33,975 nt of DNA from the NCBI RefSeq assembly GCF_002159455.1, contig NZ_NFIQ01000041.1, forward strand, positions 1-33,975. Reading direction: 5' to 3'. The stretch comes from Flavonifractor sp. An306. Its GTDB lineage: Bacteria > Bacillota > Clostridia > Oscillospirales > Oscillospiraceae. Of the stretch, positions 15,590 through 25,150 are shown piece by piece (within the stretch, counting starts at the first letter, position 1; each line of letters starts with the position of its first letter). The notes under the pieces were generated by a model. The model made no database searches and had not been told where the DNA came from. It saw only the letters and a program-made list of their open reading frames with translations. The translations under genes and the position numbers were made by a program.

Positions 15590-17422
15590 TTATTCCACGG
15601 TGACGGACTTGGCCAGGTTCCGGGGCTTGTCAATGTCGCAGCCCCGCTGGAGGGCCACATAATAGGCCAGCAGCTGCATGGGCACCACCTCCAGGGAGGG
15701 GAGCAGCAGGGGATGGGTGTCGGGGACGGAGATGACATGGTCGGCGGTCTTGGCCATCTCGGCCGCCCGGCTTTGGGTGGTGAGACCCAGCACGTCGGCC
15801 CCCCGGCTCTTGACCTCCACCACGTTGCTCATGGTCTTTTCAAACAGGGCGCCGTACCCCGCCAGAGCCACCACCAGGGTGCCCGGCTCGATGAGGGAGA
15901 TGGTGCCGTGCTTGAGCTCTCCGGCGGCGTAGGCCTCCGAGTGGATATAGGAGATCTCCTTCAGCTTCAGGGAGCCCTCCAGCCCCACAGCGTAGTCCAG
16001 GTTGCGGCCGATGAAGAACATGGAGGGGTGGTTGAAGTAGATGGAAGCGAAATACTGGATGTCGCTGCGGTTTTCCAGAATTTCCTCCATCTTGTCGGGG
16101 ATGGCCTGGAGTTCGGACAGGATCCCGTCGTACGCATCCCAGGGGATGGAGCCCAGCAGCTGGGCGCAGTACAGGCCGATGAGGTAGATCACCGCCAGCT
16201 GGGTGGAGTAGGCCTTGGTGGTGGCCACGGCGATCTCCGGCCCGGCCCAGGTGTAGAGCACCCCGTCGCTCTCCCGGGCGATGGTGGAGCCCACCACGTT
16301 GACGATGGAGAGCACCTTGGCCCCCAGCCGCTTGGCCTCCCGCATGGCGGCCAGGGTGTCGATGGTCTCGCCGGACTGGCTGATGACCAGGGCAAGGGTG
16401 TGCCCGGTCACGATGGGGTCGCAGTATCGGAATTCCGAGGCCAGGGTCACCTCCACCGGCTTGCGCAGCAGCTTTTCCAGAATATATTTGGCGTTCATGC
16501 CCACGTGGTAGGAGGAGCCGCAGGCGATGACGCACAGCTTGTCCATCTCGGCCACGTCCCGGGCGGTGAGGGCCAGGTCGTCCAGCACCACTCTGCCGTT
16601 TTGGATCCGGGGGGAGATGGTCTTGCGGATGGCCTCGGGCTGCTCCATGATCTCCTTGGCCATGAAGTGCTCGTACCCGCCCTTTTCGGCGGCGGAGATC
16701 TCCCAGTCCACGTGATGGTGCTCCTTCTCCACCGGGCGGAGGTAGGAGTCGTATACCCACAGGTGGTCGGGGGTGAGCTCGGCGATCTCCCCGTCGTCCA
16801 GGTAGCACACCTCTCTGGTGTACTTGATGAGGGCGGTGACGTCGCTGGCCAGGAAGTGGGCCCCCTGTCCGAAGCCCAGGATCAGGGGGGAGTCCTTGCG
16901 CACGGCGATGAGCCGGTCGGGGCAGTCGGCGCACAGGATCCCCAGGGCGTAGGCGCCCTGGATGCGGGAGAGGGTCTTGACCACCGCCTCCAGCAGGTCG
17001 CCGTCATAGTAGTATTCCAGCAGCTGGGCCACCACCTCCGTGTCGGTCTGGGAGGCGAAGCGTATCCCCTCTGACTGGAGGAATTCCCGCAGGGCCACAT
17101 AGTTTTCGATAATGCCGTTGTGGACCACGGCAAACCGCCCGCCCTGGCTGACCTGAGGGTGGGAGTTGACGTCCGAGGGCTCCCCGTGGGTGGCCCAGCG
17201 GGTGTGGCCCAGGCCCAGGGTGCCGTGGACGGTGCTGCCGCCCTGTACCAGGTCGCAGAGCACCTGCAGCCTGCCCTTGGCCTTCTCCACCTGAAGGCCC
17301 TTTTCCCGGTTATATACCGCGATGCCGGCGGAATCATACCCTCGATATTCCAGCCGGGAAAGGCCGTCCAGCAGGATGGGGGCGGCCTCCTCCCGGCCTA
17401 CAAATCCAACGATACCACACAT
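15590..17422 (-). CDS. glmS: glutamine--fructose-6-phosphate aminotransferase (isomerizing)
   Basis: 610 residues. It makes glucosamine-6-phosphate from fructose-6-phosphate and glutamine, the first step to UDP-GlcNAc and peptidoglycan. Residues 1-230 are the glutaminase domain with the nucleophile Cys right after the initiator Met (MCGIVGFVG) and LEYRGYDSAGIAV, GHTRWATHGEPSD; two SIS sugar-binding domains follow (CGSSYHVG, SQSGETIDTLAAMREAK; SEAYAAGELKHGTISLIE), ending in the typical LAKSVTVE. The ATG at 17422 gives Cys2 and has GGGAGG upstream. It heads an operon with the peptide-type transporter genes. The leader is only about 35 nt, so no glmS ribozyme is present. Confidence 0.97.
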   Translation of the reverse strand: MCGIVGFVGREEAAPILLDGLSRLEYRGYDSAGIAVYNREKGLQVEKAKGRLQVLCDLVQGGSTVHGTLGLGHTRWATHGEPSDVNSHPQVSQGGRFAVVHNGIIENYVALREFLQSEGIRFASQTDTEVVAQLLEYYYDGDLLEAVVKTLSRIQGAYALGILCADCPDRLIAVRKDSPLILGFGQGAHFLASDVTALIKYTREVCYLDDGEIAELTPDHLWVYDSYLRPVEKEHHHVDWEISAAEKGGYEHFMAKEIMEQPEAIRKTISPRIQNGRVVLDDLALTARDVAEMDKLCVIACGSSYHVGMNAKYILEKLLRKPVEVTLASEFRYCDPIVTGHTLALVISQSGETIDTLAAMREAKRLGAKVLSIVNVVGSTIARESDGVLYTWAGPEIAVATTKAYSTQLAVIYLIGLYCAQLLGSIPWDAYDGILSELQAIPDKMEEILENRSDIQYFASIYFNHPSMFFIGRNLDYAVGLEGSLKLKEISYIHSEAYAAGELKHGTISLIEPGTLVVALAGYGALFEKTMSNVVEVKSRGADVLGLTTQSRAAEMAKTADHVISVPDTHPLLLPSLEVVPMQLLAYYVALQRGCDIDKPRNLAKSVTVE

Positions 17423-17464
17423 GTGCGTTCCTCCCGGAATTCTGAGTTTGAACAACGATGATAC

Positions 17465-17493
17465 AGTATAGCACGAAAGTATGGTTTACACAA
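17465..17493 (-). promoter_or_regulatory. promoter of glmS and downstream transporter genes
   Basis: On the minus strand TATACT (17465-17470) preceded by TGC, an extended -10, with TTGTGT (17488-17493) 17 bp upstream. Transcription would begin about 35 nt before the glmS ATG. Confidence 0.65.
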
Positions 17494-17516
17494 TGGAGGA
17501 ACCGCTGAAATTGGCC

Positions 17517-17780
17517 TCAGTCCCTCCGGCGGTCCTGGCGGGGAAGGCCCCGGTCCACCAGAATGGTGTCGGCGCCGATGCGCCGCACGGAGGACCAGGG
17601 AAAGACCGCGTCCTCCCACCGGCCCAGCAGGCCGAACAGCCGCAGGCGGCCGGGCACGATGAGCTGGGTAACCTCTCCGGTCTCCAGGTCCACCTCCGCA
17701 TCCCCCACAAAGCCGTAGCGGCAGCCGTCGGCCACGTCGATAATTTCCTTGTACCGCAGCTCCGAGACCCGACACTTCAT
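17517..17780 (-). CDS. YlmC/YmxH family sporulation protein (PRC-barrel)
   Basis: 87 residues starting MKCRVSELRYKEIIDV, then GCRYGFVGDAEVDLETG, VTQLIVPGRLRLFGLLG and FPWSSVRRIGADTILV. This is the PRC-barrel-like fold of the YlmC/YmxH family (TIGR02888), widespread in endospore formers, with no defined biochemical role. The start at 17780 is set by family length and GGGAGG 10 nt upstream; an upstream in-frame ATG would run through the divergent promoter of the AEC gene. It is a single-gene unit. Confidence 0.88.
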   Translation of the reverse strand: MKCRVSELRYKEIIDVADGCRYGFVGDAEVDLETGEVTQLIVPGRLRLFGLLGRWEDAVFPWSSVRRIGADTILVDRGLPRQDRRRD

Positions 17781-17845
17781 ATACGCAGCACCTCCCGTCT
17801 GATCAGCATATGCGGGCAGGCGGAAAAACAGACGCCCCGGCGCTC

Positions 17846-17874
17846 TTGCAATGGCGAAAACGAGCGGGTATAAT
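17846..17874 (+). promoter_or_regulatory. promoter of the AEC transporter gene
   Basis: TTGCAA (17846-17851), 17-bp spacer, perfect TATAAT (17869-17874). It lies 27 nt before the chosen GTG start, which excludes longer upstream starts. Confidence 0.85.
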
Positions 17875-17901
17875 GTAAAAAATGTCAGGAGGCGACGGTG
17901 T

Positions 17902-18849
17902 GTGTTGGACAATCTGATCTATTGCCTGAATGCCACAGTGCCCATTTTCCTTTTGATGGTGCTGGGCGTTTTTTTGCGGCGAATTGGCTTTCTGGACCAG
18001 CAGCTGGCGGACAAGCTCAACAGCTTTGTGTTCAAAGTGGGGTTGCCCGTCATGCTCTTCAAGGATCTGGTGGAGTCGGACTTTTTCGCGGTGTGGGATC
18101 TGCCCTTTGTGCTGTTCTGTTTCTTTGCGACCTTGCTGAGCGTTTTTATCGCTGCAGCGGTGAGCAGGGTCCTCAAGAACCGGTCTCTGGGCGGTGAGTT
18201 TATTCAGGTCAGCTACCGCAGCAGCATCGCCTTGCTGGGTGCGGCCTTTCTGGAAAACATCTACGGCAACGCCGGAGCGGCCAGCCTGGTGATCATCGGG
18301 GCCGTGCCGCTGTACAACGTGGCGGCGGTGGTGGCGCTCTCCCTTGCCAGCTCCAAGCAGAAGGGGGTGGACCGGGGGGCGCTGAAAAAGGCGCTGAAGG
18401 GCATTGTGACCAATCCCATCATCCTGGGTGTGGTGATCGGCATGGTGTGGGCTCTGCTGCGGATACCATTCCCCTTCATCCTGCAGAAAACGGTGAGCAG
18501 CGTGTCCGCTACCGCCACCCCCCTGGGGCTGATGGCGCTGGGGGCCTCCTTCGACTGGAAAAAGGCCCTGGGCGGCTGGAAGCCGGCGGTGACGGCGACG
18601 GTGCTCAAGCTGGTGGTGTTTGTGGCGGTGTTCCTGCCCATTGTCATCGCCATGGGCGCCCGGAATGACAAACTGGTGGCGGCCCTGGCCATGCTGGGCA
18701 GCCCCACCACGGTAAGCTGCTTTGTCATGGCCAGGAGTATGGGGCATGAGGGGACCCTGACCTCCAGCACCGTCATGCTCACCACCCTCTTCAGCGCCTT
18801 TACCCTTACCATTTGGCTGTATTTGTTCCGTACATTGGGATTGATTTAA
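17902..18849 (+). CDS. AEC (auxin efflux carrier) family transporter
   Basis: 315 residues with about ten membrane helices in two fivefold halves: LNATVPIFLLMVLGVFLRRIGFLD at the start, LNSFVFKVGLPVMLFKDL, then a cytoplasmic link (ASSKQKGVDRGALKK) and the second half with NPIILGVVIGMVWALL, ATPLGLMALGASFDW and LGSPTTVSCFVMA. AEC proteins carry small organic anions such as malate or amino-acid derivatives; the substrate here is unknown. Start GTG (17902), 9 nt after AGGAGG; the following TTG (17905) is a possible alternative. It is a single-gene unit ended by a bidirectional terminator. Confidence 0.93.
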   Translation: MLDNLIYCLNATVPIFLLMVLGVFLRRIGFLDQQLADKLNSFVFKVGLPVMLFKDLVESDFFAVWDLPFVLFCFFATLLSVFIAAAVSRVLKNRSLGGEFIQVSYRSSIALLGAAFLENIYGNAGAASLVIIGAVPLYNVAAVVALSLASSKQKGVDRGALKKALKGIVTNPIILGVVIGMVWALLRIPFPFILQKTVSSVSATATPLGLMALGASFDWKKALGGWKPAVTATVLKLVVFVAVFLPIVIAMGARNDKLVAALAMLGSPTTVSCFVMARSMGHEGTLTSSTVMLTTLFSAFTLTIWLYLFRTLGLI

Positions 18850-18852
18850 ATA

Positions 18853-18890
18853 AAAAGGATGCCCGCCGCAGCCGCGGCGGGCATCCTTTT
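18853..18890. terminator. bidirectional terminator between AEC gene and phosphoketolase
   Basis: A 17-bp stem (AAAAGGATGCCCGCCGC arm), 4-nt loop, A-run and T-run on opposite sides; it serves both convergent genes. Confidence 0.92.
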
Positions 18891-18894
18891 GCGG

Positions 18895-21312
18895 TTAAAT
18901 GCCTGCTCCGTCGTTCCACTTCCAGTCCCGGATCTCCGGCAGGTCACAGCCATGGGAAGTGATATACTGGCTGTGCTCCACCAGCTTGTCCTTCATCAGC
19001 TGGATGAGGAAGGCCCCCCGGTTGCCCAGCTGGGGCAGCCGCTTGACGGTGTCGATCACCAGGTCGAACCGGTCGATGGAGTTCTGAACTCTCATATCAA
19101 AGGGGGTGGTGATGGTGCCCTCCTCCTTGTAGCCCCGGACGTGAAGGTTCTTGTTCCGGCGGCGGTAGGTCAGCTCGTGGACCAGGGAGGGGTAGCCGTG
19201 GAAGGCGAAGATGATGGGCTTGTCCCGGGTGAAGAGCACGTCGTAGTCCTCGTCGGTAAGGCCGTGGGGGTGCTCGGTGTGGGGCTGGAGCTTCATCAGG
19301 TCCACCACGTTGATCACCCGCACCTTCAGCTCGGGCAGGTAGCGGCGGAGGATGGTGACGGCGGCAAGGGTCTCCAGGGTGGGAGTCTCGCCGCAGCAGG
19401 CCAGCACCGCGTCGGGCTCCGCCCCCTGGTCGTTGGAGGCCCACTGCCAGATGCCAATGCCGTGAGTGCAGTGCTTGATGGCCTCGTCCATGGTGAGCCA
19501 CTGGGGCCGGGGGTGTTTGGAGGTGACCATCACATTGATATAGTCCCGGCTCTTGATGCAGTGGTCGAAGCAGGAGAGCAGGCAGTTGGTGTCGGGGGGG
19601 AGGTAGAGCCGTACCACGTCTGCCTTCTTGTTGGCCACATGGTCCAAAAAGCCGGGGTCCTGGTGGGTGAAGCCGTTCTGATCCTGCTGCCACACGTTGG
19701 AGGAGAGCACATAGTTGAGGGAGGCGATGTCCTGCCGCCAGGGGAGCTGGCCCGCCACCTTCAGCCATTTGGCATGCTGGCTTACCATGGAGTCCACGAT
19801 GCGGATAAAGGCCTCATAGCTGTTGAGAACGCCGTGCCGTCCGGTGAGCAGATAGCCCTCCAGCCAGCCCTGACACATGTGCTCTGAGAGCATGCCGTCC
19901 ATGATCCGCCCGTCGGGGGAGAGGGCCTCGTCGGTGGGCAGCGTGCCGGCGTTCCAGCGGCGGCCGGTCACCTCAAAGACAGCCTTCAGCTTGTTGCTCA
20001 TGGCCTCGTCCGGAATAAACAGCCGGAAATTTTTGGCTTTTTGATTGAGCTTGAGCAGATCCCGGATATAGTTGGCCAGCTCTGCCATGTCCTCCGCCTC
20101 CACGGCGCCGGGGGCGGGCACCTCCACCGCGTATTTGGCGAAGTTGGGGGTGCGCAGGTCCCGGAGAAACATTCCGCCGTTGGCGTGGGGGTTGGCGGCC
20201 ATCCGCCGCTCTCCCTGGGGGGCCAGGGCCCGCAGGGCGGGGACGGGGGCGCCGGAGGCGTCGAACAGATCTTCCGGGTGGTAGCTGCGCAGCCAGTCCT
20301 CCAGCTGGGTCAGGTGCTCCGGATGCCACTCGTTGACCGCCAGCGGAAGCTGGTGGACCCGGCAGGTGCCGTCGGGCTGGAGCGGACCGGTCCAGCCCTT
20401 GGGGGAGCGGAACACCACCATGGGCCAGCGGGGCCGCTCACTTTCGCCCAGCTCCCGGGCGCCCTGCTGGATGCGCAGGATCTCCCGCACCGCCCAGTCC
20501 AGGGCGGCGGCCATCTTCTGGTGCATCTGGGCGGGGTCGTCCCCCTCCACAAAGCGGGGAGTCCAGCCGCAGCCCCGGAAGAACTCCTCCACCTCCTCGG
20601 TGGTGATCCGGGCGAACAGGGAGGGGGTGCCGTTTTTGTAGCCGTTCAGATGGAGAATGGGCAGCACCGCGCCGTCGTCCACCGGATTGAGAAACTTGTT
20701 GGAGTGCCAGGCGGTGGCCAGGGGGGCGGTTTCCGCCTCGCCGTCCCCCACCACGCAGGCGGCGATGAGGGTAGGGTTGTCCATCACTGCGCCAAAGGCA
20801 TGGGCCAGGGAGTACCCCAGCTCGCCCCCCTCGTTGATGGAGCCGGGGATGTTGGGGGCGCAGTGGCTGCCGATGCCGCCGGGGAAGGAGAACTGGCGGA
20901 ACAGCTTGCGCATACCCTCCTCATCCTGGCTGACGTTGGGGTAAAACTCGCTGTAGGCCCCTTCCAGGTAGGCCTGGGCCACCACCGCGCTGCCGCCGTG
21001 GCCGGGCCCGCACACGTAGATCATGTTCAGGTCGTACTTGGTGATCACTCGGTTGAGGTGGGTGTAGATAAAGTTCTGTCCCGGCACGGTGCCCCAGTGT
21101 CCCACCGGCGTGGGCTTCACGTCCGCGGGACACAGCGGATGGCGGAGCAGGGGGTTGTCCTGCAGGTAGAGCTGGCCGGCGGCCAGGTAATTGGCCGCCC
21201 GCCAATAGGCGTCAATTTTCCGCAGTATATCCGGGGTAAGGGGTCCTTTTTTGGACATACGGGTGGAGGTCTTGACCACCACCTTGGTCTTTTCAGCAGG
21301 TGCCTTTGCCAA
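18895..21312 (-). CDS. xfp: xylulose-5-phosphate/fructose-6-phosphate phosphoketolase
   Basis: 805 residues, full length. The thiamine-diphosphate enzyme splits xylulose-5-P (and often fructose-6-P) with phosphate to acetyl-phosphate plus a shorter sugar phosphate. Visible motifs: [48 protein letters not shown], the ThDP motif [19 protein letters not shown] with [12 protein letters not shown], and in the C-terminal domains [14 protein letters not shown] and [16 protein letters not shown]. Starts TTG, with AAGGAGG 8 nt upstream. It has a near-consensus promoter, consistent with a major catabolic enzyme. It is a single-gene unit. Confidence 0.97.
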   Translation of the reverse strand: MAKAPAEKTKVVVKTSTRMSKKGPLTPDILRKIDAYWRAANYLAAGQLYLQDNPLLRHPLCPADVKPTPVGHWGTVPGQNFIYTHLNRVITKYDLNMIYVCGPGHGGSAVVAQAYLEGAYSEFYPNVSQDEEGMRKLFRQFSFPGGIGSHCAPNIPGSINEGGELGYSLAHAFGAVMDNPTLIAACVVGDGEAETAPLATAWHSNKFLNPVDDGAVLPILHLNGYKNGTPSLFARITTEEVEEFFRGCGWTPRFVEGDDPAQMHQKMAAALDWAVREILRIQQGARELGESERPRWPMVVFRSPKGWTGPLQPDGTCRVHQLPLAVNEWHPEHLTQLEDWLRSYHPEDLFDASGAPVPALRALAPQGERRMAANPHANGGMFLRDLRTPNFAKYAVEVPAPGAVEAEDMAELANYIRDLLKLNQKAKNFRLFIPDEAMSNKLKAVFEVTGRRWNAGTLPTDEALSPDGRIMDGMLSEHMCQGWLEGYLLTGRHGVLNSYEAFIRIVDSMVSQHAKWLKVAGQLPWRQDIASLNYVLSSNVWQQDQNGFTHQDPGFLDHVANKKADVVRLYLPPDTNCLLSCFDHCIKSRDYINVMVTSKHPRPQWLTMDEAIKHCTHGIGIWQWASNDQGAEPDAVLACCGETPTLETLAAVTILRRYLPELKVRVINVVDLMKLQPHTEHPHGLTDEDYDVLFTRDKPIIFAFHGYPSLVHELTYRRRNKNLHVRGYKEEGTITTPFDMRVQNSIDRFDLVIDTVKRLPQLGNRGAFLIQLMKDKLVEHSQYITSHGCDLPEIRDWKWNDGAGI

Positions 21313-21353
21313 TCTGACGGCCTCCTTACAGCAAAATAAGAATGGTAACCTTC

Positions 21354-21381
21354 ATTATACCGGAACCGGGTAAGGTGTCAA
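21354..21381 (-). promoter_or_regulatory. strong promoter of the phosphoketolase gene
   Basis: On the minus strand perfect TTGACA (21376-21381), 16-bp spacer, perfect TATAAT (21354-21359). The leader is about 35 nt. For catabolite control a cre-like site was looked for and not clearly found. Confidence 0.88.
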
Positions 21382-21409
21382 GTAACGGGTCGGAAAACCG
21401 CTGGTTCCG

Positions 21410-21440
21410 TTGACATAAAAGAAAAGGATGGAAATATTCC
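21410..21440 (+). promoter_or_regulatory. candidate promoter of uppP
   Basis: TTGACA (21410-21415) with TATTCC (21435-21440) at a long 19-bp spacing. An alternative -10 (TATAAA at 21455-21460) has no good -35 box. One of the two probably drives uppP. Confidence 0.35.
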
Positions 21441-21497
21441 GCTGGCTGTGGTAATATAAATACGTATGTCCAAAAGTACGCTCATGGAGGGATCGCA

Positions 21498-22346
21498 TTG
21501 ACCTATCTTTTGTCCATTCTTATGGGAATCATCCAGGGTGTGGCGGAATTCCTGCCCATCTCCAGTTCCGGCCATCTGGCCCTGTTCCAGACCTTTTTCG
21601 GTATGGAGAACATGGAAGAGAAGTACATGTTTTTTACCGTCCAGCTCCACTTCGGCACGCTGATTTCGGTGTGCGTGGTCTATTGGCGGGACATTGCGGA
21701 CATGATCCGGGAATTCTTCCTGGGGATTGCGGCGCTGGCTGGCCGGAAGGATACCGGCGTGACCCCTCCGCCCGCCCGGCGGATGGTTATGCTTATCATC
21801 ATTGCCACCCTGCCGCTGTTTGTCATGGTGCTGCTGCAGGACGCGATCAACCAGCTGTTTTCCAACTCCATCATGGTTTCCTGCGCGCTGATAGTCACCG
21901 GCTTCATCCTGTTCTTCTCTGACCGGCTGGCCAAGGGCCACAAGACCGCCCGGAATGCCACAGTAGCTGATGCCCTGATCGTGGGCTGCGGCCAGGCGCT
22001 GGCGGTGATTCCCGGTCTGTCCCGCTCCGGTACCACCATTTCCGTGGGTATGCTGCGGGGGTTTGACCGTGCGTTTGCCGTGCGCTTTTCCTTCCTGCTG
22101 TCCCTGCCCGCCATCCTGGGAGCCAATGTGCTGGAGATCAAGGACGCGGTGGAGGCTGGCTTCCCCATGGAGGAGCTGCCCATGTATCTGGTGGGCGTGG
22201 CGGTTGCTGCGGTGGTGGGCTATTTTGCCATCCGCCTGGTAAAGAGCCTGGCCGACAAGGGCAAGTTCGGCAAGTTCGCCTATTATTGCTGGGCGGTGGG
22301 CCTGGGCAGCCTGATTGCCGGTGTGATCAAGACGTTCCTCTTGTAA
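21498..22346 (+). CDS. uppP: undecaprenyl-diphosphatase UppP/BacA
   Basis: 282 residues, eight membrane helices. It dephosphorylates undecaprenyl diphosphate so the lipid carrier for cell-wall synthesis can be reused; extra copies give bacitracin tolerance. The signature motifs are GIIQGVAEFLPISSSGHL (residues about 9-26, with the catalytic Glu) and PGLSRSGTTISVGML (from about residue 172, with the catalytic Arg). The start is TTG with TGGAGG 7 nt upstream. ftsK follows after 51 nt without an evident terminator, so the two may be cotranscribed. Confidence 0.96.
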   Translation: MTYLLSILMGIIQGVAEFLPISSSGHLALFQTFFGMENMEEKYMFFTVQLHFGTLISVCVVYWRDIADMIREFFLGIAALAGRKDTGVTPPPARRMVMLIIIATLPLFVMVLLQDAINQLFSNSIMVSCALIVTGFILFFSDRLAKGHKTARNATVADALIVGCGQALAVIPGLSRSGTTISVGMLRGFDRAFAVRFSFLLSLPAILGANVLEIKDAVEAGFPMEELPMYLVGVAVAAVVGYFAIRLVKSLADKGKFGKFAYYCWAVGLGSLIAGVIKTFLL

Positions 22347-22397
22347 TCCCACGCCCCATGTACCTGTTAGAAACACCCTGGAAAGGATCTGATTGAG

Positions 22398-25106
22398 TTG
22401 GCCACAGCACGAAAGAAAACCACTGGGGGGAAGCGGGTGGCTCCCGCAAAGAGCCGTTCCGCCTCCTCTGCCCGTTCCTCCGGCAGCCGGAAGAAACCCG
22501 CGCCAAGACCGGTCCGCCGGGAGGTGGGGGCGGTGGTCTGTCTGCTGTTGGCCATCTTTTCCGCCTTCGGCTATTTCCATGTTCAGGCTATCTTTATTGA
22601 CGTTTTCTGCGCCCTGGTCAAGGGCTTTATCGGCTATGGATATTGGCTGCTGCCCCCCATGCTGCTGGTAGCCAGCGGCATTTTGCTGTTCCACCGGGGC
22701 CGCCCGGTGCGCTTTCGGGTGTGCTGCGCCCTGCTTACGCCGGTGCTGTTCGGCTGCCTGTTCCATCTGCTTCTGGCCAAGGGGCCCTATGTGTGGAACC
22801 TGGAGCTGGTCAAGACCCTGTGGACCCAGGGGGAGGAGATGCGGAGCGGCGGCGTGGTCAGCGGCCTGGTGGCCTTGTCTCTGACGGCGGTGTTCAGTAA
22901 GATCGGCGCGGGGGTCATCATAGTGCTCATTGCCGCCATCATGCTGATGGTGGCCTTCCATGTCTCGCCGGTGGAGCTGGTGGATCAGCTGCGTTCCCGT
23001 CCCCGGGTGGAGTACGAGGAGGAGGAGCTGCCCGAGCCCCGTCCCCGGGAGCGGCGGAAGAGCCCCCCGCAGGAAACCAGGCCGGCCCCGGCGGCCAAGC
23101 GGCAGGAGTCTCCCCAGATCGACATTCCGGTGGACGACGGCCCCCTGGTGGGCAAGCGGACGGAGTCCAAGCCGGTGGAGAAGAAGGAGCACTTTTTCAA
23201 CCGCAAGTCGGCGGTGCCCGCTCCCGACCAGGTGCTGGCCGGTGTGACGGAGAAGGCCGTGGAGAAGCCCCAGCCTGTGCCGGAGGAGCCGGTTCAGGAG
23301 GAGCTGGTCCGGGAGGAGCCGATGTTCCAGTCTGCGCCTGAACCGGTGGAGGAGGATCTCCCGCCTGTGATCCCCGTAGCCGAGCCGGTCCGGCCCGCGC
23401 CTGTCATGCCGGAGATCCAGCGGGAGCCTGCGGTGCCCGCCGCCCCCAAGAGCAAGCGGGAGGAGGCGGCCCAGGCGGCTGCGGAGGTGGCCCAGGATAT
23501 TGCCCGCAATCTGGAGGAGGGGCCGGCTCCGGCCTATCACTATCCCCCCGTGTCCCTGCTGACAGAGGGGGACGGCGCCTCCGAGGCCGATGTGGCAGGG
23601 GAGCTGAGGGCCAATCAGGCCCGTCTGTCCGACACCATCCGCTCCTTTGGTATTGACGCCAGTATCGCCAACGTGACCCGGGGGCCGTCGGTGACCCGGT
23701 ACGAAGTGGAGCTGGACCAGGGCGTGCGGCTGAACAAGCTGACCAACCTGTCCGACGACATCGCCCTGGCGCTGGGCGCCACCGGCGTGCGCATTGCCCC
23801 CATTCCGGACAAGATCTCCATGGTGGGCATTGAGGTACCCAACAAGCTGGTCTCGCCGGTCCACATTCACGATGTAATCGACTCCCGGGAGTTCCGGGAC
23901 AACCCCTCCAAGGTGTCCTTTGCCGTGGGCAGGGATATTGGAAACAAAAACATTGTGGGCAACATTGCCAAGCTGCCCCATCTGCTCATCGCCGGTACCA
24001 CCGGCTCCGGTAAGTCGGTGTGTACCAACTCCCTGATCATCTCCCTGCTGTACAAGGCCACTCCGGAGGAGGTCCGCCTGATCATGGTGGACCCCAAAAT
24101 GGTGGAGCTGGGCATCTATAACGGCATTCCCCACCTGCTGATCCCGGTGGTCACCGACCCCAAAAAGGCGGCCGGAGCCCTCCAGTGGGCGGTGGTGGAG
24201 ATGATGAAGCGTTATCGGGCCTTTTCCGAGGTAGGGGTGCGGGACCTGGCCAGCTATAACGCCCACGCCGCCAAGACCGAGGGCATGGAGAAGATGCCCC
24301 AGATTGTGGTGGTGATCGACGAGCTGGCCGACCTGATGCTGGTGGCCGCCAAGGAGGTGGAGGAATCCATCTGCCGGGTGGCCCAGATGGGCCGTGCCGC
24401 CGGGATGCACCTGATCATCGCCACCCAGCGGCCCTCCGCCGACGTGATCACCGGCCTGATGAAGGCCAACATCCCCAGCCGCATCGCCTTTGCGGTGGCC
24501 TCCTCTCTGGAATCCCGCATCATTCTGGACACCACCGGCGCGGAAAAGCTGGTGGGCCGGGGCGACATGCTCTACTTTCCCCTGGGAACCGGCAAGCCCC
24601 AGCGGGTCCAGGGCTGCCTGATCTCCGACGAGGAGGTGGCCGCCGTGGTGGGCTTCATCAAGCAGAACAGCGGCACCGCCCAGTATGACCAGGAGATCAT
24701 CCACGACATCGAGCAGCATGCTGCCGAGAAGGAGAAGGGGAGCAAGGGTGTGGGCGGCTCCGCCCCCGAGGATGTGGGAGACGACTACGACGAGCTGCTT
24801 CCCTCCGCCATCGAGGTGGTGGTGGAGACCGGCATGGCCTCGGTTTCCATGCTTCAGCGCCGCCTGAAGCTGGGCTACTCCCGGGCCGCCCGTCTGGTGG
24901 ACCAGATGGAGGAGAAGGGAGTGGTGGGTCCCTTTGAGGGCTCCAAGCCCCGGCAGGTGCTCATCACCAAGGAACAGTGGCAGGAGATGCAGTTCAAGCA
25001 GGATATGGCGCCTGCGGTCTCCGAGCCCGTCCCCGACGAGCTGGAGTTTGAAGGGGACGCCATCCCCCAGAGCAGAGATCTGCCGCCCTTCGATATGGAT
25101 GACTGA
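22398..25106 (+). CDS. DNA translocase FtsK/SpoIIIE
   Basis: 902 residues. The N-terminal region has four membrane helices (about residues 38-200); residues 200-390 are a low-complexity Pro/Glu-rich linker (EPVQEELVREEP); the motor carries Walker A GTTGSGKSV (about 532) and Walker B VVIDELADLM (about 639), and NIPSRIAFAVASSLESRIILD; the C-terminal gamma winged helix (EVVVETGMASVSMLQRRLKLGYSRAARLVD cited by its core MASVSMLQRRLKLGY) reads DNA orientation sequences. It pumps chromosomes at division or into the forespore. In a spore former with sigG it could be SpoIIIE or a general FtsK; sequence alone does not settle this. TTG start, AAAGGAT 10-11 nt upstream. Confidence 0.95.
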   Translation: MATARKKTTGGKRVAPAKSRSASSARSSGSRKKPAPRPVRREVGAVVCLLLAIFSAFGYFHVQAIFIDVFCALVKGFIGYGYWLLPPMLLVASGILLFHRGRPVRFRVCCALLTPVLFGCLFHLLLAKGPYVWNLELVKTLWTQGEEMRSGGVVSGLVALSLTAVFSKIGAGVIIVLIAAIMLMVAFHVSPVELVDQLRSRPRVEYEEEELPEPRPRERRKSPPQETRPAPAAKRQESPQIDIPVDDGPLVGKRTESKPVEKKEHFFNRKSAVPAPDQVLAGVTEKAVEKPQPVPEEPVQEELVREEPMFQSAPEPVEEDLPPVIPVAEPVRPAPVMPEIQREPAVPAAPKSKREEAAQAAAEVAQDIARNLEEGPAPAYHYPPVSLLTEGDGASEADVAGELRANQARLSDTIRSFGIDASIANVTRGPSVTRYEVELDQGVRLNKLTNLSDDIALALGATGVRIAPIPDKISMVGIEVPNKLVSPVHIHDVIDSREFRDNPSKVSFAVGRDIGNKNIVGNIAKLPHLLIAGTTGSGKSVCTNSLIISLLYKATPEEVRLIMVDPKMVELGIYNGIPHLLIPVVTDPKKAAGALQWAVVEMMKRYRAFSEVGVRDLASYNAHAAKTEGMEKMPQIVVVIDELADLMLVAAKEVEESICRVAQMGRAAGMHLIIATQRPSADVITGLMKANIPSRIAFAVASSLESRIILDTTGAEKLVGRGDMLYFPLGTGKPQRVQGCLISDEEVAAVVGFIKQNSGTAQYDQEIIHDIEQHAAEKEKGSKGVGGSAPEDVGDDYDELLPSAIEVVVETGMASVSMLQRRLKLGYSRAARLVDQMEEKGVVGPFEGSKPRQVLITKEQWQEMQFKQDMAPAVSEPVPDELEFEGDAIPQSRDLPPFDMDD

Positions 25107-25107
25107 A

Positions 25108-25142
25108 AAAAGAGGCGTCCGGCACGGCCGGACGCCTCTTTT
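25108..25142. terminator. bidirectional terminator between ftsK and the DUF4364 gene
   Basis: A perfect 16-bp stem (AAAAGAGGCGTCCGGC) with a 3-nt loop between two convergent genes. Confidence 0.92.
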
Positions 25143-25150
25143 CCTCTATC

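Noticed and set aside
17781-17912. N-terminal extension of the YlmC-like protein with a hydrophobic stretch
   Set aside because: It would overlap the divergent AEC promoter and start codon, while family length and the GGGAGG site support the start at 17780.
20041-21339. Plus-strand 432-codon frame opposite the phosphoketolase gene
   Set aside because: The phosphoketolase motifs are unambiguous on the other strand; the frame is a composition artefact.
21378-24719. Open frame of 1113 codons on the minus strand opposite uppP and ftsK
   Set aside because: Antisense to recognised genes, repetitive His/Gly/Leu composition, no motif and no start signals.
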